From Ptychodera flava (lineage: Eukaryota > Hemichordata > Enteropneusta > Ptychoderidae), in contig NC_091944.1 in NCBI RefSeq assembly GCF_041260155.1, positions 18,759,772-18,823,771 of the forward strand: a stretch of DNA of 64,000 bases, read 5' to 3'. Below the pieces are notes generated by a model. That model did not search any database, was not told the DNA's origin, and was given only the letters and a program-made list of their open reading frames with translations. Made by a program: the position numbers and the translations under genes. Each line of letters starts with the position of its first letter. The stretch's first letter is position 1. Of this stretch, positions 22,226 through 35,440 are shown piece by piece.

Positions 22226-24296
22226 GTAAGAAGCAGTACACTTGAGGCACAACTACAAGGCAGTGTTGCCTCTATCACGAATTAGCACCTCACTGCACAT
22301 GTCAGATCAACAATGTTTATCAGACTGCAGAAACTCTTAATATAACTTAAATACTAATATCTTCGAGAGAGAATAATCTTTCTCACAGATTGAAACTTAA
22401 ACCCCTACTTGTTTTGACACCCCAAAATCGAAACCAAATCCACGCATTGGCGCTAATAATGTATTCTCTATGGTTCTCAAAGTTTCCAGGAAGTCACAAC
22501 TATATATTTTTGCGCTTGACATTGTTTACCAACTTGCAGCCTATTGCCGGGAGCTAACAAACGCAGATGCCATTGGTCGCGCGCAACGGGGTCAATGTGA
22601 TATGCTCTCATAAAAATATTACTTTATTCTTGACCTGAGCATCTGATTAATTGTCAGGAACACGACAATAACAGGCATAAATATAGGTCAATCTTAACGT
22701 GAAAAACGCAGCGGCAAATGTAGGTATGGCATTAACTGAAAAAATGTGGATTCAAAGCATAAGTTAAATTATCTTATCATATACCTACATTCACGTGCCT
22801 GTGTAAAGCTATGGGAGAAAGCGCCCTCAGATCCGTGCATTTTTTTTACGTATCACGCCCCGGCCCTAAATATATTCAGTAGAGATAACACGGCTTTTAT
22901 TGAACACTATTTGAATTACCGGGTAAGTTGAGATAATTGAATAGTGAACTAATGTCGGTTTAATCTGCGAATGTAAGCTCACCTGCTTTTCTCTTAAATT
23001 AATGCACTTGTTTTAAACAGTGATTTGTAATATTGCAGCATTCAGCTATGGGGCACTCACACTTTTGAGAAATTTGAAAAATATAAAGATCCAATTCTCC
23101 CAAATTAGTTCCAATCGTGTTATTGTCAAATTTATTTTTAGACCCACAATTTTGATGAATAATGCCGTGGCGGAAAGTTAAATGTGAGAAAAACCTTAAA
23201 GTGCAAGGAACATGCGACAAAATGCTGCACAAGCAGGAACTCTTCGTGCGTCCTATAAATTTATTATTGTGTTTCTTTCTTGCCTGGTCAGCGACGCGCA
23301 TTTTCTTCATACAATCTTGAAGTCATCAGTAAAGAAATGATTAAGGGTATCATAAGAAACATGTAAGTCAGATAATGATATTTCTACGTGTAACAGAAAT
23401 TCATTTTAAGGAATAATCGTGACCATTGTGGCACTGTGGCATTTTCTATTAGTTTGGTACTATTTTACAATTTACAAATTACCAATTTTTCTGTCAAAAT
23501 GTCCTTTCAAGTGTTGCAAAGAAATGATTCTAATTTCATATGACGCCATGATACCACATTTCTGAAACATACTCATTGAAAGTGATCGCTCACAAAATAT
23601 TTGGAAATACCAGTCCTTGAATATCATCTTTGACGTTTTTACATGGCAGCCTTTGACCTCCCAAAAATGTAAGTAGCATACGATTAATAAGCTGTTTAGC
23701 CACGAAATGGATACTGACCGCACAAATTTGTATTAAAGGTTTGTTTGATTTTTCGCAATATGTATATTTCAAAGTAAGTAAGACCCACTACTTTTCAGAT
23801 CATATTATAAACAATACGGGCTCCCGCGGTTATCAATATTTAAACAAAAAATGTTTTCTCTCTTTTTATTAAAGTATGTTTGCAAAACAAAGAGAAAGAA
23901 ATGGTACATTATTCTACTTGTCGAACAAAGTTGTAGAAATGAAAAAAATAAGCTCGAAATATCTAATCAGAGTCGTTTCAAAATGACATGTTTTCACGCA
24001 ATCGCTTAGGTTACAAAGTTTCTAAGCATACGAATTAATTACAGTTTTATGACGTTGAACATCAAAACTTGCTCAAACATCATTCCATCTGCTGTGCTCT
24101 TTGGTTTATCAATTTATTGGTTGCGGATGATTACAAATTCACCATGATCTGTCAGTGTCGCCGTATGAAATGTCAAACATTCGTATTGTTATGTCCTTGT
24201 ATTATTTATATCCGTGGGAGAGACCATCTTCTGCTTTTCCTGCAGTAGTTGAAATTTTGAGTCGAAACTCGTAGATCATTCCATATCCTATAATAT
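22226..24296. other. No gene recognised; duplicated then unique AT-rich DNA
   Basis: 22226-22760 and 23125-23180 match 18330-18780 and 18845-18900 (for example GAATAATGCCGTGGCGGAAAG). From about 23200 to 24296 the DNA appears unique within the window and holds no supported feature. Confidence 0.45.
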
Positions 24297-24566
24297 TCAC
24301 GGGATTTTGCTCAGCAAATCCTTTCTTGGTATTTTCTCCAGTAAGTATTTCACCAAATCCCAGCATTCCTTGCTTGTTCCGCGGCGTGCTATTATCAAAC
24401 CGGCGAGAGCATCACTAGTATTCGCGTTTTCAACAGCGCCGTCTGGAAATTCCAGTGAAAGCAAATAAGACTTTGCTCTCTGCCTATCGTGTGAATTAAA
24501 GTGATCGAACAGATCGATTAATTGTGGTCGACAGCTTGCACTGGTATTACTGGTAATACCCGCCAT
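24297..24566 (-). CDS. Stand-alone DED-like (death-fold) ORF
   Basis: ATG at 24566 (ACGATGGCGG context) begins MAGITSNTSASC and an 89-residue frame that is a single DED-like domain: QLIDLFDHF, RAKSYLLSLEF, SDALAGLI, CWDLVKYLLEKIPRKDLL. It is clearly homologous to the N-terminal part of the 11.7-kb protease gene, including the IPRKDLL helix with its RxDL charge motif. A possible acceptor (TTTCCCTTCTAG) lies 24 bases before the ATG. The frame stops right after the domain (SKIP), with a GT at the same place that could be a donor. So it is either a DED-only protein, like other death-fold-only regulators, or one exon of a longer gene whose next exon I cannot find. The DED assignment rests on the helix pattern, not a search. 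Confidence 0.5.
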   Translation of the reverse strand: MAGITSNTSASCRPQLIDLFDHFNSHDRQRAKSYLLSLEFPDGAVENANTSDALAGLIIARRGTSKECWDLVKYLLEKIPRKDLLSKIP

Positions 24567-24759
24567 CGTTTTGTATCTCGGTATTAGCCTAGAAGGGAAA
24601 TCATAGATGCTCAGCGTTACATCCATAGTTGAAACAAGTAAAGAACAATTATGAGGGTTTCTCGTTCTAGATTTTACGTAACGTATTTAAATTATCCATC
24701 AAAAATAAATATCAAAAATTGGTTAAGTGTTCAAGCATTGTCTGTTATGCTGTGAGGTG

Positions 24760-25460
<701 letters not shown>

Positions 25461-25659
25461 AGAAGTCGTAATAGTACAAGCCTCAGGAAACAGAAAACCA
25501 AATCTACCAGGAAAACAGTTGTTGTGCTTCCTTAACTAAATATCACAAAATATATATGTCTGGTCTGTAAAATTTACTCCAAAAACATTTACTTCTTTGT
25601 TAGTTTCCCAAATAATCGATTTCAGCACCAAGCTGTCTACAAAGAGGTTACCACTCTGT

Positions 25660-25760
25660 TTTGGGAGTGGAGATTTAGCCGAACGGTTCTCTCTGTGGCC
25701 TCTCCGCTAGGCGACTGATGCCGTATGTTGTGGGTTCGAGCCCGATTGAAAACTAGCCGT
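25660..25760 (+). mobile_element. tRNA-headed SINE-like repeat, copy 1
   Basis: A-box TTAGCCGAACGG (about 25674) and B-box GGGTTCGAGCCC (about 25732) with a long variable region as in class II (Leu/Ser-type) tRNAs. The body does not fold as an intact tRNA. Two relatives are at 57149 and 58270. Confidence 0.6.
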
Positions 25761-25988
25761 ATTTACATGGTATGTGCACATAATCATGCATGGTGGTTAA
25801 GATTGGTAATTTTATCAAAATTTAAATCAAATTGTGGACATTTTCAGAAACCAGAAAAGCAACCACGTGGTTCTTAATAAGCTTGATGAAGAGGAGAGTG
25901 TTCTAAAAAGAGTCAGTCCAACTACAACCATAGAAGCAACACGTAGAGTGCGGGAACACACCAGGATCATGGCATGGATAATTTTATA

Positions 25989-26083
25989 AAGGAGGCAGTT
26001 CAACCAGTACTTTTGTCTTCTAATGATCTTTATTTTAAATAAAGATCATTAGAAGACAAAAGTACTGGTTGAACTGCCTCCTT
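25989..26083. repeat. Perfect 95-base palindrome (47-bp arms)
   Basis: Arms beginning AAGGAGGCAGTTCAACCAG and ending in the exact complement, with a single T at 26036 in the centre and no mismatch. The right arm runs into TTGATGAAGAG...CCGAAAC, loosely like the terminal region of a Penelope-like element. Confidence 0.9.
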
Positions 26084-26108
26084 GATGAAGAGTTGACCGA
26101 AACATATC

Positions 26109-26504
26109 AAATTCTGTTCGCACCTGTGTTTTTAAAATGTTCAACATGATCGATATTTGTCAATATCACCTGTTTGATAAGTTTCGTCTATATGAGAGCT
26201 GACCAAGTCAATCAAGAGACCCGTAAGCTATGAGAGAAATTAAAGACAACAGTATGAAAATTACAGAATCGAATGGGGATATTTGTTACTGTACAGGTAT
26301 TCCGTCAATATCGTATGATCGCCCTACCAATAATGAAGGTGAAGGTGATCCAAAAGGACATTGGTTCAAGGTTAAAAATATTATTCAATCCTGTTATGAA
26401 ATGGCCGTATTGGTAAAACAGGTAGAGCACAATCGAAAGAGTGTAAGCGGTCGAGGGTGTAGTTAATTACATGTTGACGGAGGGTGCACAAAAATGGTAA
26501 ATCG
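26109..26504. other. No gene recognised
   Basis: A 78-codon plus-strand frame (26230-26466) has no family motif, no splice context and no paralogue in the window. Confidence 0.4.
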
Positions 26505-27950
26505 TAGGCCACGTGCATAATTTGAACGAAGATGACCTAGTTCTTTGTACCCAGTTACCATGCTGCCTTTGCCATGAGGTTATAAAGTATAAATAATCGG
26601 CAATTTGAATTTATAGGTTGTTAATTATTGAGTAAAGTTTACGAGTGACCCTCCCGTTGGACTGTAAACAGACGTACTAAGGGAGGAGGGGCCATCAACA
26701 AAGCGAGATTTGACAAATTTGAGGACAATTTAGGACTGACTTACGGGCTAGGACCTATAATCACCCCCGATTCTCATTGTGTCAATGCTGTGCACTACAG
26801 TACGATTTTTAGTTCGAATGTTCGTATTTATGTCCAGCCAACTGTGCACTCTGGCGCTTAAACAACCGTCGACGGACCTTTGCAGTACAATACAGACCAA
26901 AGAATCAACAGAGAAAATATACCTTTGCTTTAAAATTTAAATGGTAGAGGACAGAGGTAAAGTCAGACCATACTTTGTATTTTCACATGTAAGTCAACCC
27001 TAGACTGCACAGAATACCTGGAATTAGGGATATTACGAGGCTTAGCCCTCTCTGTCAAAGCAATTTCTGCAAATTCATACAAAATGGCGTCGGTGAAATT
27101 TACAAATGGACTGCACAGAATACCTGGAATTCGCCACCAAATGAGTCGTCATTTGCATATAGGCGGTACTAATGAAAAATGTAGAAATCAATTAATGTGG
27201 GACAACTTACCTTAAGTATAAAACAGGAAATCATGAAATATTCCCGCCTACGGCCGTGAGGTCTTTCAAAGGTGATTTTGTAGTAGTGGGCGCTAAGTTG
27301 ACCTGAACATGAAGACTTTAGTATACAAATGCCCGTCCGTTCACTCAAACACCATACTCGGCATGTGAAGCACGGGGGCGCTGTACCCACTCCCAAGCCT
27401 CCGCTACCCACTCATCCCCGAATTAGGTACAGGTTCACCTGGTCAATTCGAACCACAAAACAGATTCTTGCTAAAATATGGGTGTCGAAACTCAACATTT
27501 CCTAGACAAAATGTGGGCCACAATAGTGCTTGAAGTAAAAAAGTTTACATTTTATCAACTTTTTTCAAAATCCACGGGCGGCAAGTGGGTGTCACATTTG
27601 CGGTACATATCTGTAAAACCCTTCCTATGGCCTTGACCCCTTTTGGAAGGCCCAATATGACATTTCTACTGAATTCCCCTCACTCCTCGCTGTATATGTA
27701 AGATCCATACGTTTTAAAAACTACAGAAACTTTTGATATACTTCAATATCTTCTTGGAGACAGAACTCAATGTCCCAGATTGAAACTGTAGAAGGCCCCC
27801 TTGTTTGACACGCCAGAATCGAAACCAAATTCCTGATTTGGTGCTAATGTATGCTCTATTGTTGACTAAGTTTCCAGGAAGTCACTACTATATCGTAGCG
27901 CTCAACATTATTTGGCTAACTCTTTGGCTAACTGAACTGCACAATCTGAA
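26505..27950. repeat. Segmental copy of 19112-19492 plus 21440-22550
   Basis: 26505-26835 matches 19.1 kb, 26850-27500 matches 21.44-22.05 kb, and 27500-27950 matches 22.05-22.55 kb and 18.2-18.6 kb. The Cys-rich exon is decayed here with several stops. Confidence 0.7.
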
Positions 27951-29037
27951 ATTGTATGTCGTATTTCGAAACCATTACTTTTTATTCCATTTCTTGTCAA
28001 CAGGAGCAATTATAAAGGAAATGACAGTAGTTTTGCTTATACATGATATCCACCTTAGTGGAACAGAATATTTCTTTGGAAGCGTTCATCGCCTTTCCTT
28101 CACAGGTCCAAATTGATAAAATTTAGAAAGTTGTAGGTTTCTATCGCTCGTTATGCAACAACTGGGCAATGCTGTACTTGTAGAGACATGGAAGACAAGG
28201 AGACTATATTCTGAAACTTCAAGAGATCCCTGGAGCTTTCTTTGTATCAAAGTAATTCAGGATATTTTACATTATTGTTCCCTAATTAGCCACCTTTGAC
28301 CATAGTCAGTAGATGGGTATCTGTGCTTTGACTCAGAAATGTCGGTGGCAATTCTCTATTAGGCAAACCTTTCGTTTTATTGGTCTCTTGATGGCATATC
28401 GTTTTTATTGTCAGAGATCATTACTCATAGAGTATCGATACGTTCCATTGTCGACAATGTTACCTAAACATGATGATTTTAACTCTGCAGCCAGATTGTT
28501 TATAAAGAGAGCAAGTAAAGACCACTTTTAATTGTCTCCTTGGCGAACTCCCCATGGAACAGAAAAATATTTAATTATTTATTTTATTATATTTTATTTT
28601 ATTTTATTCTCGTCAACAGTGCCAGCTGGCAGCCACCTACAGAAAAGTTTAAGGCAAAATAGAACAAAACTCCACAACATTTGGCAAAAATTTATACAAG
28701 ACAAGGCGTGCCTGTCAAGCAGGTCTGAAGTTTTGTGCAAATCAATACATTGGGTCAAAGTTGACTATCCATTGGCAAGTCTCTTTCTGGTGAGAGAAGA
28801 TAAGAGAAACAGGTGAAATTTAAATAAAACTTTTTGCCGAAATCCCTTCCGTTCCATACTATTTTCTTCAAAATATTGTACATTGGTAGAAGCAACAATG
28901 ATCTTTACAATTTTTTAAATTGTAGCGCGAAGACATATACGTATACGAGGGACTTTATAAAGTGTACCTGCGAAGGGACCCTTGTACTCTGTATCCAAGA
29001 TTCTACGAATCTAAGATTTTCCAGAATCATAACACAA
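27951..29037. other. No gene recognised
   Basis: AT-rich; ATTTT-rich tract near 28570-28610. Short frames only. Confidence 0.4.
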
Positions 29038-29039
29038 AT

Positions 29040-29133
<94 letters not shown>

Positions 29134-29182
29134 CCAGCAAGCAAGTAAAGTATGTATGTATGTAAGTAAATAGGTAAGTAAA

Positions 29183-29230
<48 letters not shown>

Positions 29231-29231
29231 G
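29038..29231. repeat. (AAGT)n tetranucleotide array
   Basis: Long GTAA/AAGT array with an interruption (GCCAGCAAGC, TATGTATG) near 29132-29160. Confidence 0.97.
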
Positions 29232-29685
29232 TGCCTCCAAATGGCATCACGTATTAGACAAATTTAAAAGCTGCTACATCAAGTCGTGTCACAATTCCTG
29301 ACCTCATGTTGTTCATATCACGGTGCTTCATCGCTTTTTACGTCGCTGCGTCAACATCAAATTTAATCTGTGTTCAGTAGTAATCCCACAATTCATTGCC
29401 TATTTTTCACATTTATCTCTTTGCAAAACTTACTGAATGAAAATGGTTACCAGTATACGAAGTGCCACCACCACGAGGTTAACAATTTTTGCAAAGGCTT
29501 AAGCATGAAGATGGACGCCTAAATGACCATGTTGAACATTTGTTTCACCTCAATACACTTATTAGTAACTTTATTAAATCGTACAAAACCGCTCACTTTG
29601 AATTGGATTTTAGCTATCCCTAGCAAGATAATGCTTAAACGATACACAAGCCTGATTTACAGTTCATTTATAAATCAAAGACAGA

Positions 29686-29722
<37 letters not shown>

Positions 29723-29775
29723 TTATTTTGCAGTTGCTTTAAGATTTAAAATGGCGTCACTGTTATTTACGATAT
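29232..29775. other. 3' flank of the TREX-like gene with (AAT)n
   Basis: (AAT)n at 29689-29723. Otherwise unique; likely includes the 3' UTR of the minus-strand gene ending at 29776. Confidence 0.5.
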
Positions 29776-32700
29776 CTACCAAATAATCGAATTTAAATCG
29801 GCCCACTTAATAAAATCGTATTTCCAAAGATGATAAAATAACAGTTCAAGCAATATTTCTGCATCTTTTTCAGCGTGCCAAGTTTGCTTTTTTCCAAGAT
29901 ACTTGTCAGCAAGGCTTCTCAGTCTGTAAGATGGTTCATCATTCCTTTTTCTGAAAAACTCTAGTGAATCGATGATTTTGACTTCAGGAATTTCTCCTGA
30001 GACCTTCGAAAATTCATGACGCAAATTGGGGAAGTGAAATAGCTTGCCGTTGTGCGCGACCAGGCAGACAGGCTTTTGAAGACGGTTAAGAAACGATCTA
30101 ACTATACAGTACACGTCTTCATCCATGACTTTATGGGCCGCGAGATCAGACTTTTCTATCCTGTGGAGCCGTTTGGCAACAACCCTGATGGGCTTCGTGG
30201 GAGATATACAAAGCAGGAGGCGATTAGTCACGCGGGGTTGTTGACCAATAGGAGTTTCTCTGCGTTCAATCTGGTCTCTCGTTACGGCAATGAGAGCCAA
30301 TTCGATGACGTCAGGACGGGACCCACCGATGCCGGGCAATCCGGTTGTTTCCATGACGAGAGGAACAAACGTCTTGATGCATTCGTGTTCATTATTGGTC
30401 TGCAGGGTACAGAAATAAACGAAACGTGTCTTTAGTGATAATAATGCATGCTGATTACTAAACACTAAATTTATGTAATCTTTTTTCTTAGTTAATCTAC
30501 TTCTAACCCACCTTTCCTTAACCCAACTTAATAACCATAAAAAATTAAATACAGACAGCCTGAGAACATGGGTTTGTGACCAGCTGTTTTTCGTTGTCCT
30601 GTACATAGGTATAGACCGTCGAGGGTCCATTGTCACATTTTAGACACTGATCGCAATGTTTTTTTAGTCATCTTTTCATAGCCAGAAAATTTTCAAACTC
30701 GTGACCTCTCCTGGCACAGGGTACATGGCAGATATTTCTAGGCATTTGATTATATGTACTACGTCCAATAAGGTTAAATGTTATGCTTTTCAAAGGTTAC
30801 TAAAGTCCCCCGAGACTCCATAGGTAATACCATCAAAATGTTAATTTATTTCGACCATCAATGGAAGTTGTTTGTCAGTGGAAGTATATTTAAACTAAAT
30901 GGGTGTTTTGTAAATTACTAAATCAAATGCTAAGAAAGAACGTTCAGAAAAAGGATAACGTTCTAAATTATTCACTTCCTCCATAAATGATATTAAGCTG
31001 GTGTAAAAGAATACACAGGCTGGCGCATATGTGACGTTACTCTTTTCCCCTCTTAATCTCGTATTTTGGCTGAACTTTACTTGATAGAACTCTAAAACAT
31101 TCCTTTTTGACATCAAGAATAAAAATCAGGGGCCATCCGTTGAAAATTTGGTACTATAGAAACAAATCACAAAACATTTACCAACTCTTGAAATCCAGAA
31201 TGGTCGCCACTCGTACCCCTGTGTTCAGTCTATACGGGACAATGTCAGTTTTTATGTTTCACAGAAGTAAGCCTGTGAGTTGTTTAATGAGCTTCAAAAT
31301 GAGCCCCTAAAACCATTAACGTTCTGTAAAAAATGAGAGTCCGAATACCTGTCCTTAAAGGTATACAGTCACCTGTGATTTAAATATGCCCATATATGGT
31401 CAAAGGGGCGTTCCTTGGAATTCAAAATGCCCATGTGAGGGCGCTGTTTTTAAAGAGTGGCCACCCGCTTAAAATCTGTGATTGGTTAGATTTTCTCTTT
31501 CCATGGTAACTGTGGCAAAATTGGAACAGGTGACAGTATACCTTTAAGGCTCGTTCTGTTCTACCTTCAGTCACTAAAACGAGTCATTTACAGCCTTATA
31601 AAAGTCGGCTTTATTTAGCGAGTGCAACAATAAATAACATTGGAATGCACTGCACATAGTTTTCTTTTGTGAAAAATATAAATATTCCACGCTCTCCTGT
31701 ATCAAATGATCGTGGTCTACGGTCAGTGAATTCAAAATGTTTTCAACATCCAGGTGTGCTAACAAAAACAAAATATAGTCAATATGAACTTTTGTTGGTA
31801 TAAGACAATCGAAGACAGGCTAGCTCATGAACGCGCTCAAATCCTTGGATCGAGGTTGTCCACTTTAAGATAAAACCTACCTTTTTTGTACGTGAGACAG
31901 CGCGTGATGTAAAGATCTCTCCACCTGTGACACCTGTGAACTGTCGAATCTGCGCATGAGCAATGACCCCGCATCTATACTTGGTTGCAAGAGTTTCGGT
32001 ACGTGACGAGATCATTCTGTCAAGATAAACAAACGTAACATGGCAAAGAGCGTTATATCAGCTCTACTATTTGCATTGTAAGCACAAGGAGATAAATCTA
32101 TCCAACAGAATCTACAATGAATAATGTCGGAGCTCCCTCCTTTGAATAAGTATTAATTTGGAGACCACCGCAAATATAGTCACACCTCATTTACAAAGCC
32201 ACTAAAATCAGAATGCAATATGACTCCGCTGTTCGTACAAAGCCGTACACACCCTCGCAAAACATGTATTTTCAGTTTTACAGTGAGTTTTTTCATTCTT
32301 TTTCAGATTTTAGCAAAAAGCATATTGGAAATAGAAAAATGTAAAAACTACATCTTTGCCCACCTTATCTACTCTTGATAATATGTCAATAATATAATAG
32401 TGTTTCTAGTACGTGTAACTTCGTAAAAGCCGTCAATTGTCAATCCAAATATTTTCATAATGTTATTAATTTTTTAAAGCAAACAATATCCCTAAGCGTA
32501 CCTCAAAGTCGTCACAGGATTGAGCAAAGCATATATTTTTTTATGAATTCAATTAATCTTGTATATTTAGAAATGGTGGTTTTACTGCTGCCGGCATCGA
32601 AACGCGATGAAATAATTGTGATTTTCATCACATATAAATAAGAAATACTGAAAATGTTATTTTTGAGACGCCTTGGTTAGATGAGAGTCCGGATTTAGGG

Positions 32701-33275
32701 AAGAATGCGCCTCGGGGTCAGGTATTCAGATTATCATACATTTTCTACAATTCTTATCTGATACAGCACTTTTGGGTGCTTATTCAAACGCTCTCTGAAT
32801 GATAAAATTTTCACCGTCCTAGTTTTTCGAAAATCGAAAATTTAATTTTGCCCATAGAGCAACACAGGAACAGCGGCCATTCTGAATTTCAAATATTGGT
32901 AAATGTCGGGTTATTTGTTTTTCTGGTACTAAACTTTGCACTGTGACTCCAAAATGTTCTTCTTGATTTGGTAAGCGTATGGTTGAAAGATTCATCGAGG
33001 AAAGTTTGAGCAAAAGTATGAGTCTTTCACTTGGGAGGCGCATACTACCTTACTACCTTAAAAACAATAGAATGCAATTTCGCATTCGTTATTTCCATGT
33101 GTAAATACGGGTAAACGTGGTGAGCATATTTGTTTATTTATACTAATTAAGCTGGTGTCATCTATAACCTACGCGATGGCTAATTGCTTTAATATTGAAC
33201 GCAACAAGTGTGCGTTACTTATTACCTTGATAGCAGTGACACCACGCTTCGCCGGACTCTGCCATTCGTCGCCAT
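29776..33275 (-). CDS. TREX-like protein with degenerate active site, 3 coding exons
   Basis: Coding exons 33226-33275 (MATNGRVRRSVVSLLS), 31881-31974 (94 nt) and 29776-30399 join in phase to 255 residues. The last exon is a TREX nuclease fold, but Exo I reads LVMETTGLP (Val63 for Asp, Glu65 kept), Exo II reads AHNGKLFHFP (His170 for Asp), and Exo III reads TWHAEKD (Trp222 for the catalytic His, Asp227 kept). Three of five catalytic residues are lost, so exonuclease activity is unlikely; DNA binding or dimerisation with the active paralogue is possible. The first 48 residues are rich in Arg, Ser and Thr with one acidic residue, like a mitochondrial leader. Exon sizes and phases match the gene at 38155-40213 exactly, which supports both models. 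Upstream non-coding exons probably lie near 34.1 and 34.9 kb. Confidence 0.75.
31100..31568 (+). mobile_element. ~350-bp TTAA element (family B) split by another element
   Basis: 31100-31354 and 31548-31568 match the family B element seen at 35441, including the GAGAGTCCGAATACCTGTCC part. A TTAA-flanked 185-bp element sits between them. It lies in an intron of the TREX-like gene. Confidence 0.65.
31359..31543. mobile_element. 185-bp TTAA-flanked TIR element (family A)
   Basis: TTAA on both sides and 18-bp TIRs AGGTATAC(A/T)GTCACCTGT with one mismatch. TTAA duplication is the piggyBac signature; no coding capacity. It is nested in the family B element. Confidence 0.8.
32695..33062 (-). mobile_element. 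Family B TTAA element
   Basis: Reverse-oriented relative of 35441-35799: GCGCCTCGGGGTCAGGTATTCAG at the left edge, GTCTTTCACTTGGGAGGCGCATACTACC at the right. Located in intron 1 of the TREX-like gene. Confidence 0.7.
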
Positions 33276-33659
33276 TGTGTTAAGTCTGTAAGGGGCTCGA
33301 AGTACAGACATCGAAATCTATATGGCCTTCCACATCCGAAAACAATACAAACAAAGTAGAAAATAACAGACATAGACAAAGAAACACACACAACATGATC
33401 AAGACTATGACTTTTTCTACAGATTCAGGAAAAATTAAAAAGCACAAGTTGAAGTTAGTGATAATTCCCTAGCAATTTTAAGATTTCATTTCTTGTTGAG
33501 AAAGAAAGATGTCCATTAATTACAGATTTTACACCATTTTCTATCATTATGTACCTGAAAAAAACGCACCACCGCCTGGATTTGAATTTTGATACAAGTC
33601 TATAGTATTTACGATACTGCAATGGTATTGATAATGCTTAATAATTATCGTAAGATACA

Positions 33660-34930
33660 TTACAGTTTTTAGTACGCCGCTAACATATAATAAGAAATGC
33701 CCTGTTCGGCTGATTGGAAATAAGTGCCCTGTATAAATGTCGAAAAGTTCTGTAAATATTCTCTGTTCCGTATAATTTTATTTACATGATGTAATTTGCT
33801 TGCCAAGTTAAATAGGTACCGTGAACGCCTGGGGCACATACTGGTACGGTATGTTGACAAGCTAAAAACGGGTGGCGTGGCGATTATAAATTAAGCATTT
33901 TACTGTAGGGACACTGACACGTCAAAAAACACACAACAAGCGATGAAAACTTTGAACTTCATCTACTAGCCCATGCTAAAATTCAAACGAAACATCCTTT
34001 TACTATTGTTGTAATTGTGAAGTAAAAACGTGTGAGTGGGATGCCACAAATTGTGACCCGGAAATAGAAGCCGAGTATGACTTACCTGTTCTGAAGAGAT
34101 GAACATATTACACCAAAATCCACTGAGACAGGAACATTTCTGACGCAGGGCTTTGTGGAAGTTTCGATCACTTTATTTCACAAAGCACTGAGAACTGAGA
34201 GCAGAAGTTGAAATTATCAACTACGATGTAGCTTATCTATGCCAAAATTAAGACTTGGATTTTCGTTTTTGAGAAACACCCATTAATTGCAGAAGTACTG
34301 TAATTCCGCATCTGATAGAGAGCCACGACCATTTGATTTTGATTTGCGATCGGTCGACAATATTAATAAAAGTATGATGATATAGATACTGCTCAATTAT
34401 AATCGGGAGATAATTGCTTCATTACTCATCAAACATATAATAAATACGTTCTGTACGAAGTTAGCATCATCCTAAATTACATGCCTCTTCACGGTAACAG
34501 CTACTCACATAACCGTGAATTGATTTTTGCGTAGGTTCTTGGAGCATAAAAAACTCTTGCTGGCAAGAACGGAAATTAGATAAACCCCATACACATCTGA
34601 GAACGCATATCGGTATATTGACAAGATGTATACTTTGTTGGGTTCCCCTCAAAAATAAAGCATTTTTTGAGGGGGTGAGGTGCGGGTAAAGGCCACAAAA
34701 TACAAAAGCGATGAAAACTACATAGAACGTCCATCCCCTAGTTCAAGCAAAATTTCAAACCAACCATCCGTTCCATATTGTTGTACAGTCAGGAAGTAAA
34801 AATGTTAACGAGATGCCAAAAATGGGAACGCTTACCTGTCGTAGAGACGTGGGATACTATGTAATATGTTACGCCGAAGTTTACTGAAACACAAATGACG
34901 CATTGGTTTGTTTGAATTGTGATAACACGA
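33660..34930 (-). promoter_or_regulatory. Tandemly duplicated 5' exon region of the TREX-like gene
   Basis: 33660-34180 and 34440-34930 are diverged copies. Each ends a short exon at a strong donor: ...CTTCAGAACAG/GTAAGTC near 34086 and ...CTACGACAG/GTAAGCG near 34836, each preceded by a TTTCAG or TCTCAG acceptor. Just upstream, GGGTTATAAGTGCATCGTG (about 34928-34946) resembles AAGGTTATCGGTGCATTGTG upstream of the 38.2-kb gene (about 40960), so it may be a shared core promoter. Two alternative first exons are likely. Confidence 0.45.
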
Positions 34931-35440
34931 TGCACTTATAACCCTTTTGGTTTAATGAACAATTACAGCATATAGGTGTGTCTGGAAATCCCTGATACAA
35001 TGGTAATTTATTATCTTTTTGTTTAATATTTAACGTTCCCCAGGTGATACGTGACAACGCATTCGTCGCCGCAATATTATTGTTATTGTCGTAGTCGACG
35101 AAATAAAAACAAACAAAACCCATAATCCATTGCAATCACCGGCATTTCATGCTAAATGAATGGTACCATATGGTTTCCTTGATTGTAGAATTTTCTCTTC
35201 CTCTCAGGAATTTTTGCGAGAAAATTTGTAAACTTAATATTTTAAGCAAAAAAAAATCCGACGAAGAAATTGTAATAATATTCAACAGTTGTTTGAGTTT
35301 TGAAAATTTTAAACTTATGACATGTTGTTTAAGGAAACATTTTCAAAACGCAAACCAAAGCGTAATTGCATATATTCAATATACGTTTTATTGCGAACTT
35401 TGCTACAATTATCGAAATCTGAAGTAAACCCACTGCCTCC

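Noticed and set aside
26081-26108. Second hammerhead-like core (TTGATGAAGAG...CCGAAAC)
   Set aside because: The segment between the two boxes does not form a stem II.
33226-33275. Exon read in another frame as LTQWRRMAESGEAWCHCYQ
   Set aside because: Attractive at first because 40.2 kb gives a similar peptide, but this frame does not join in phase to the next exon. The MATN frame has ATG, phase and 94-nt partner exons in both genes.
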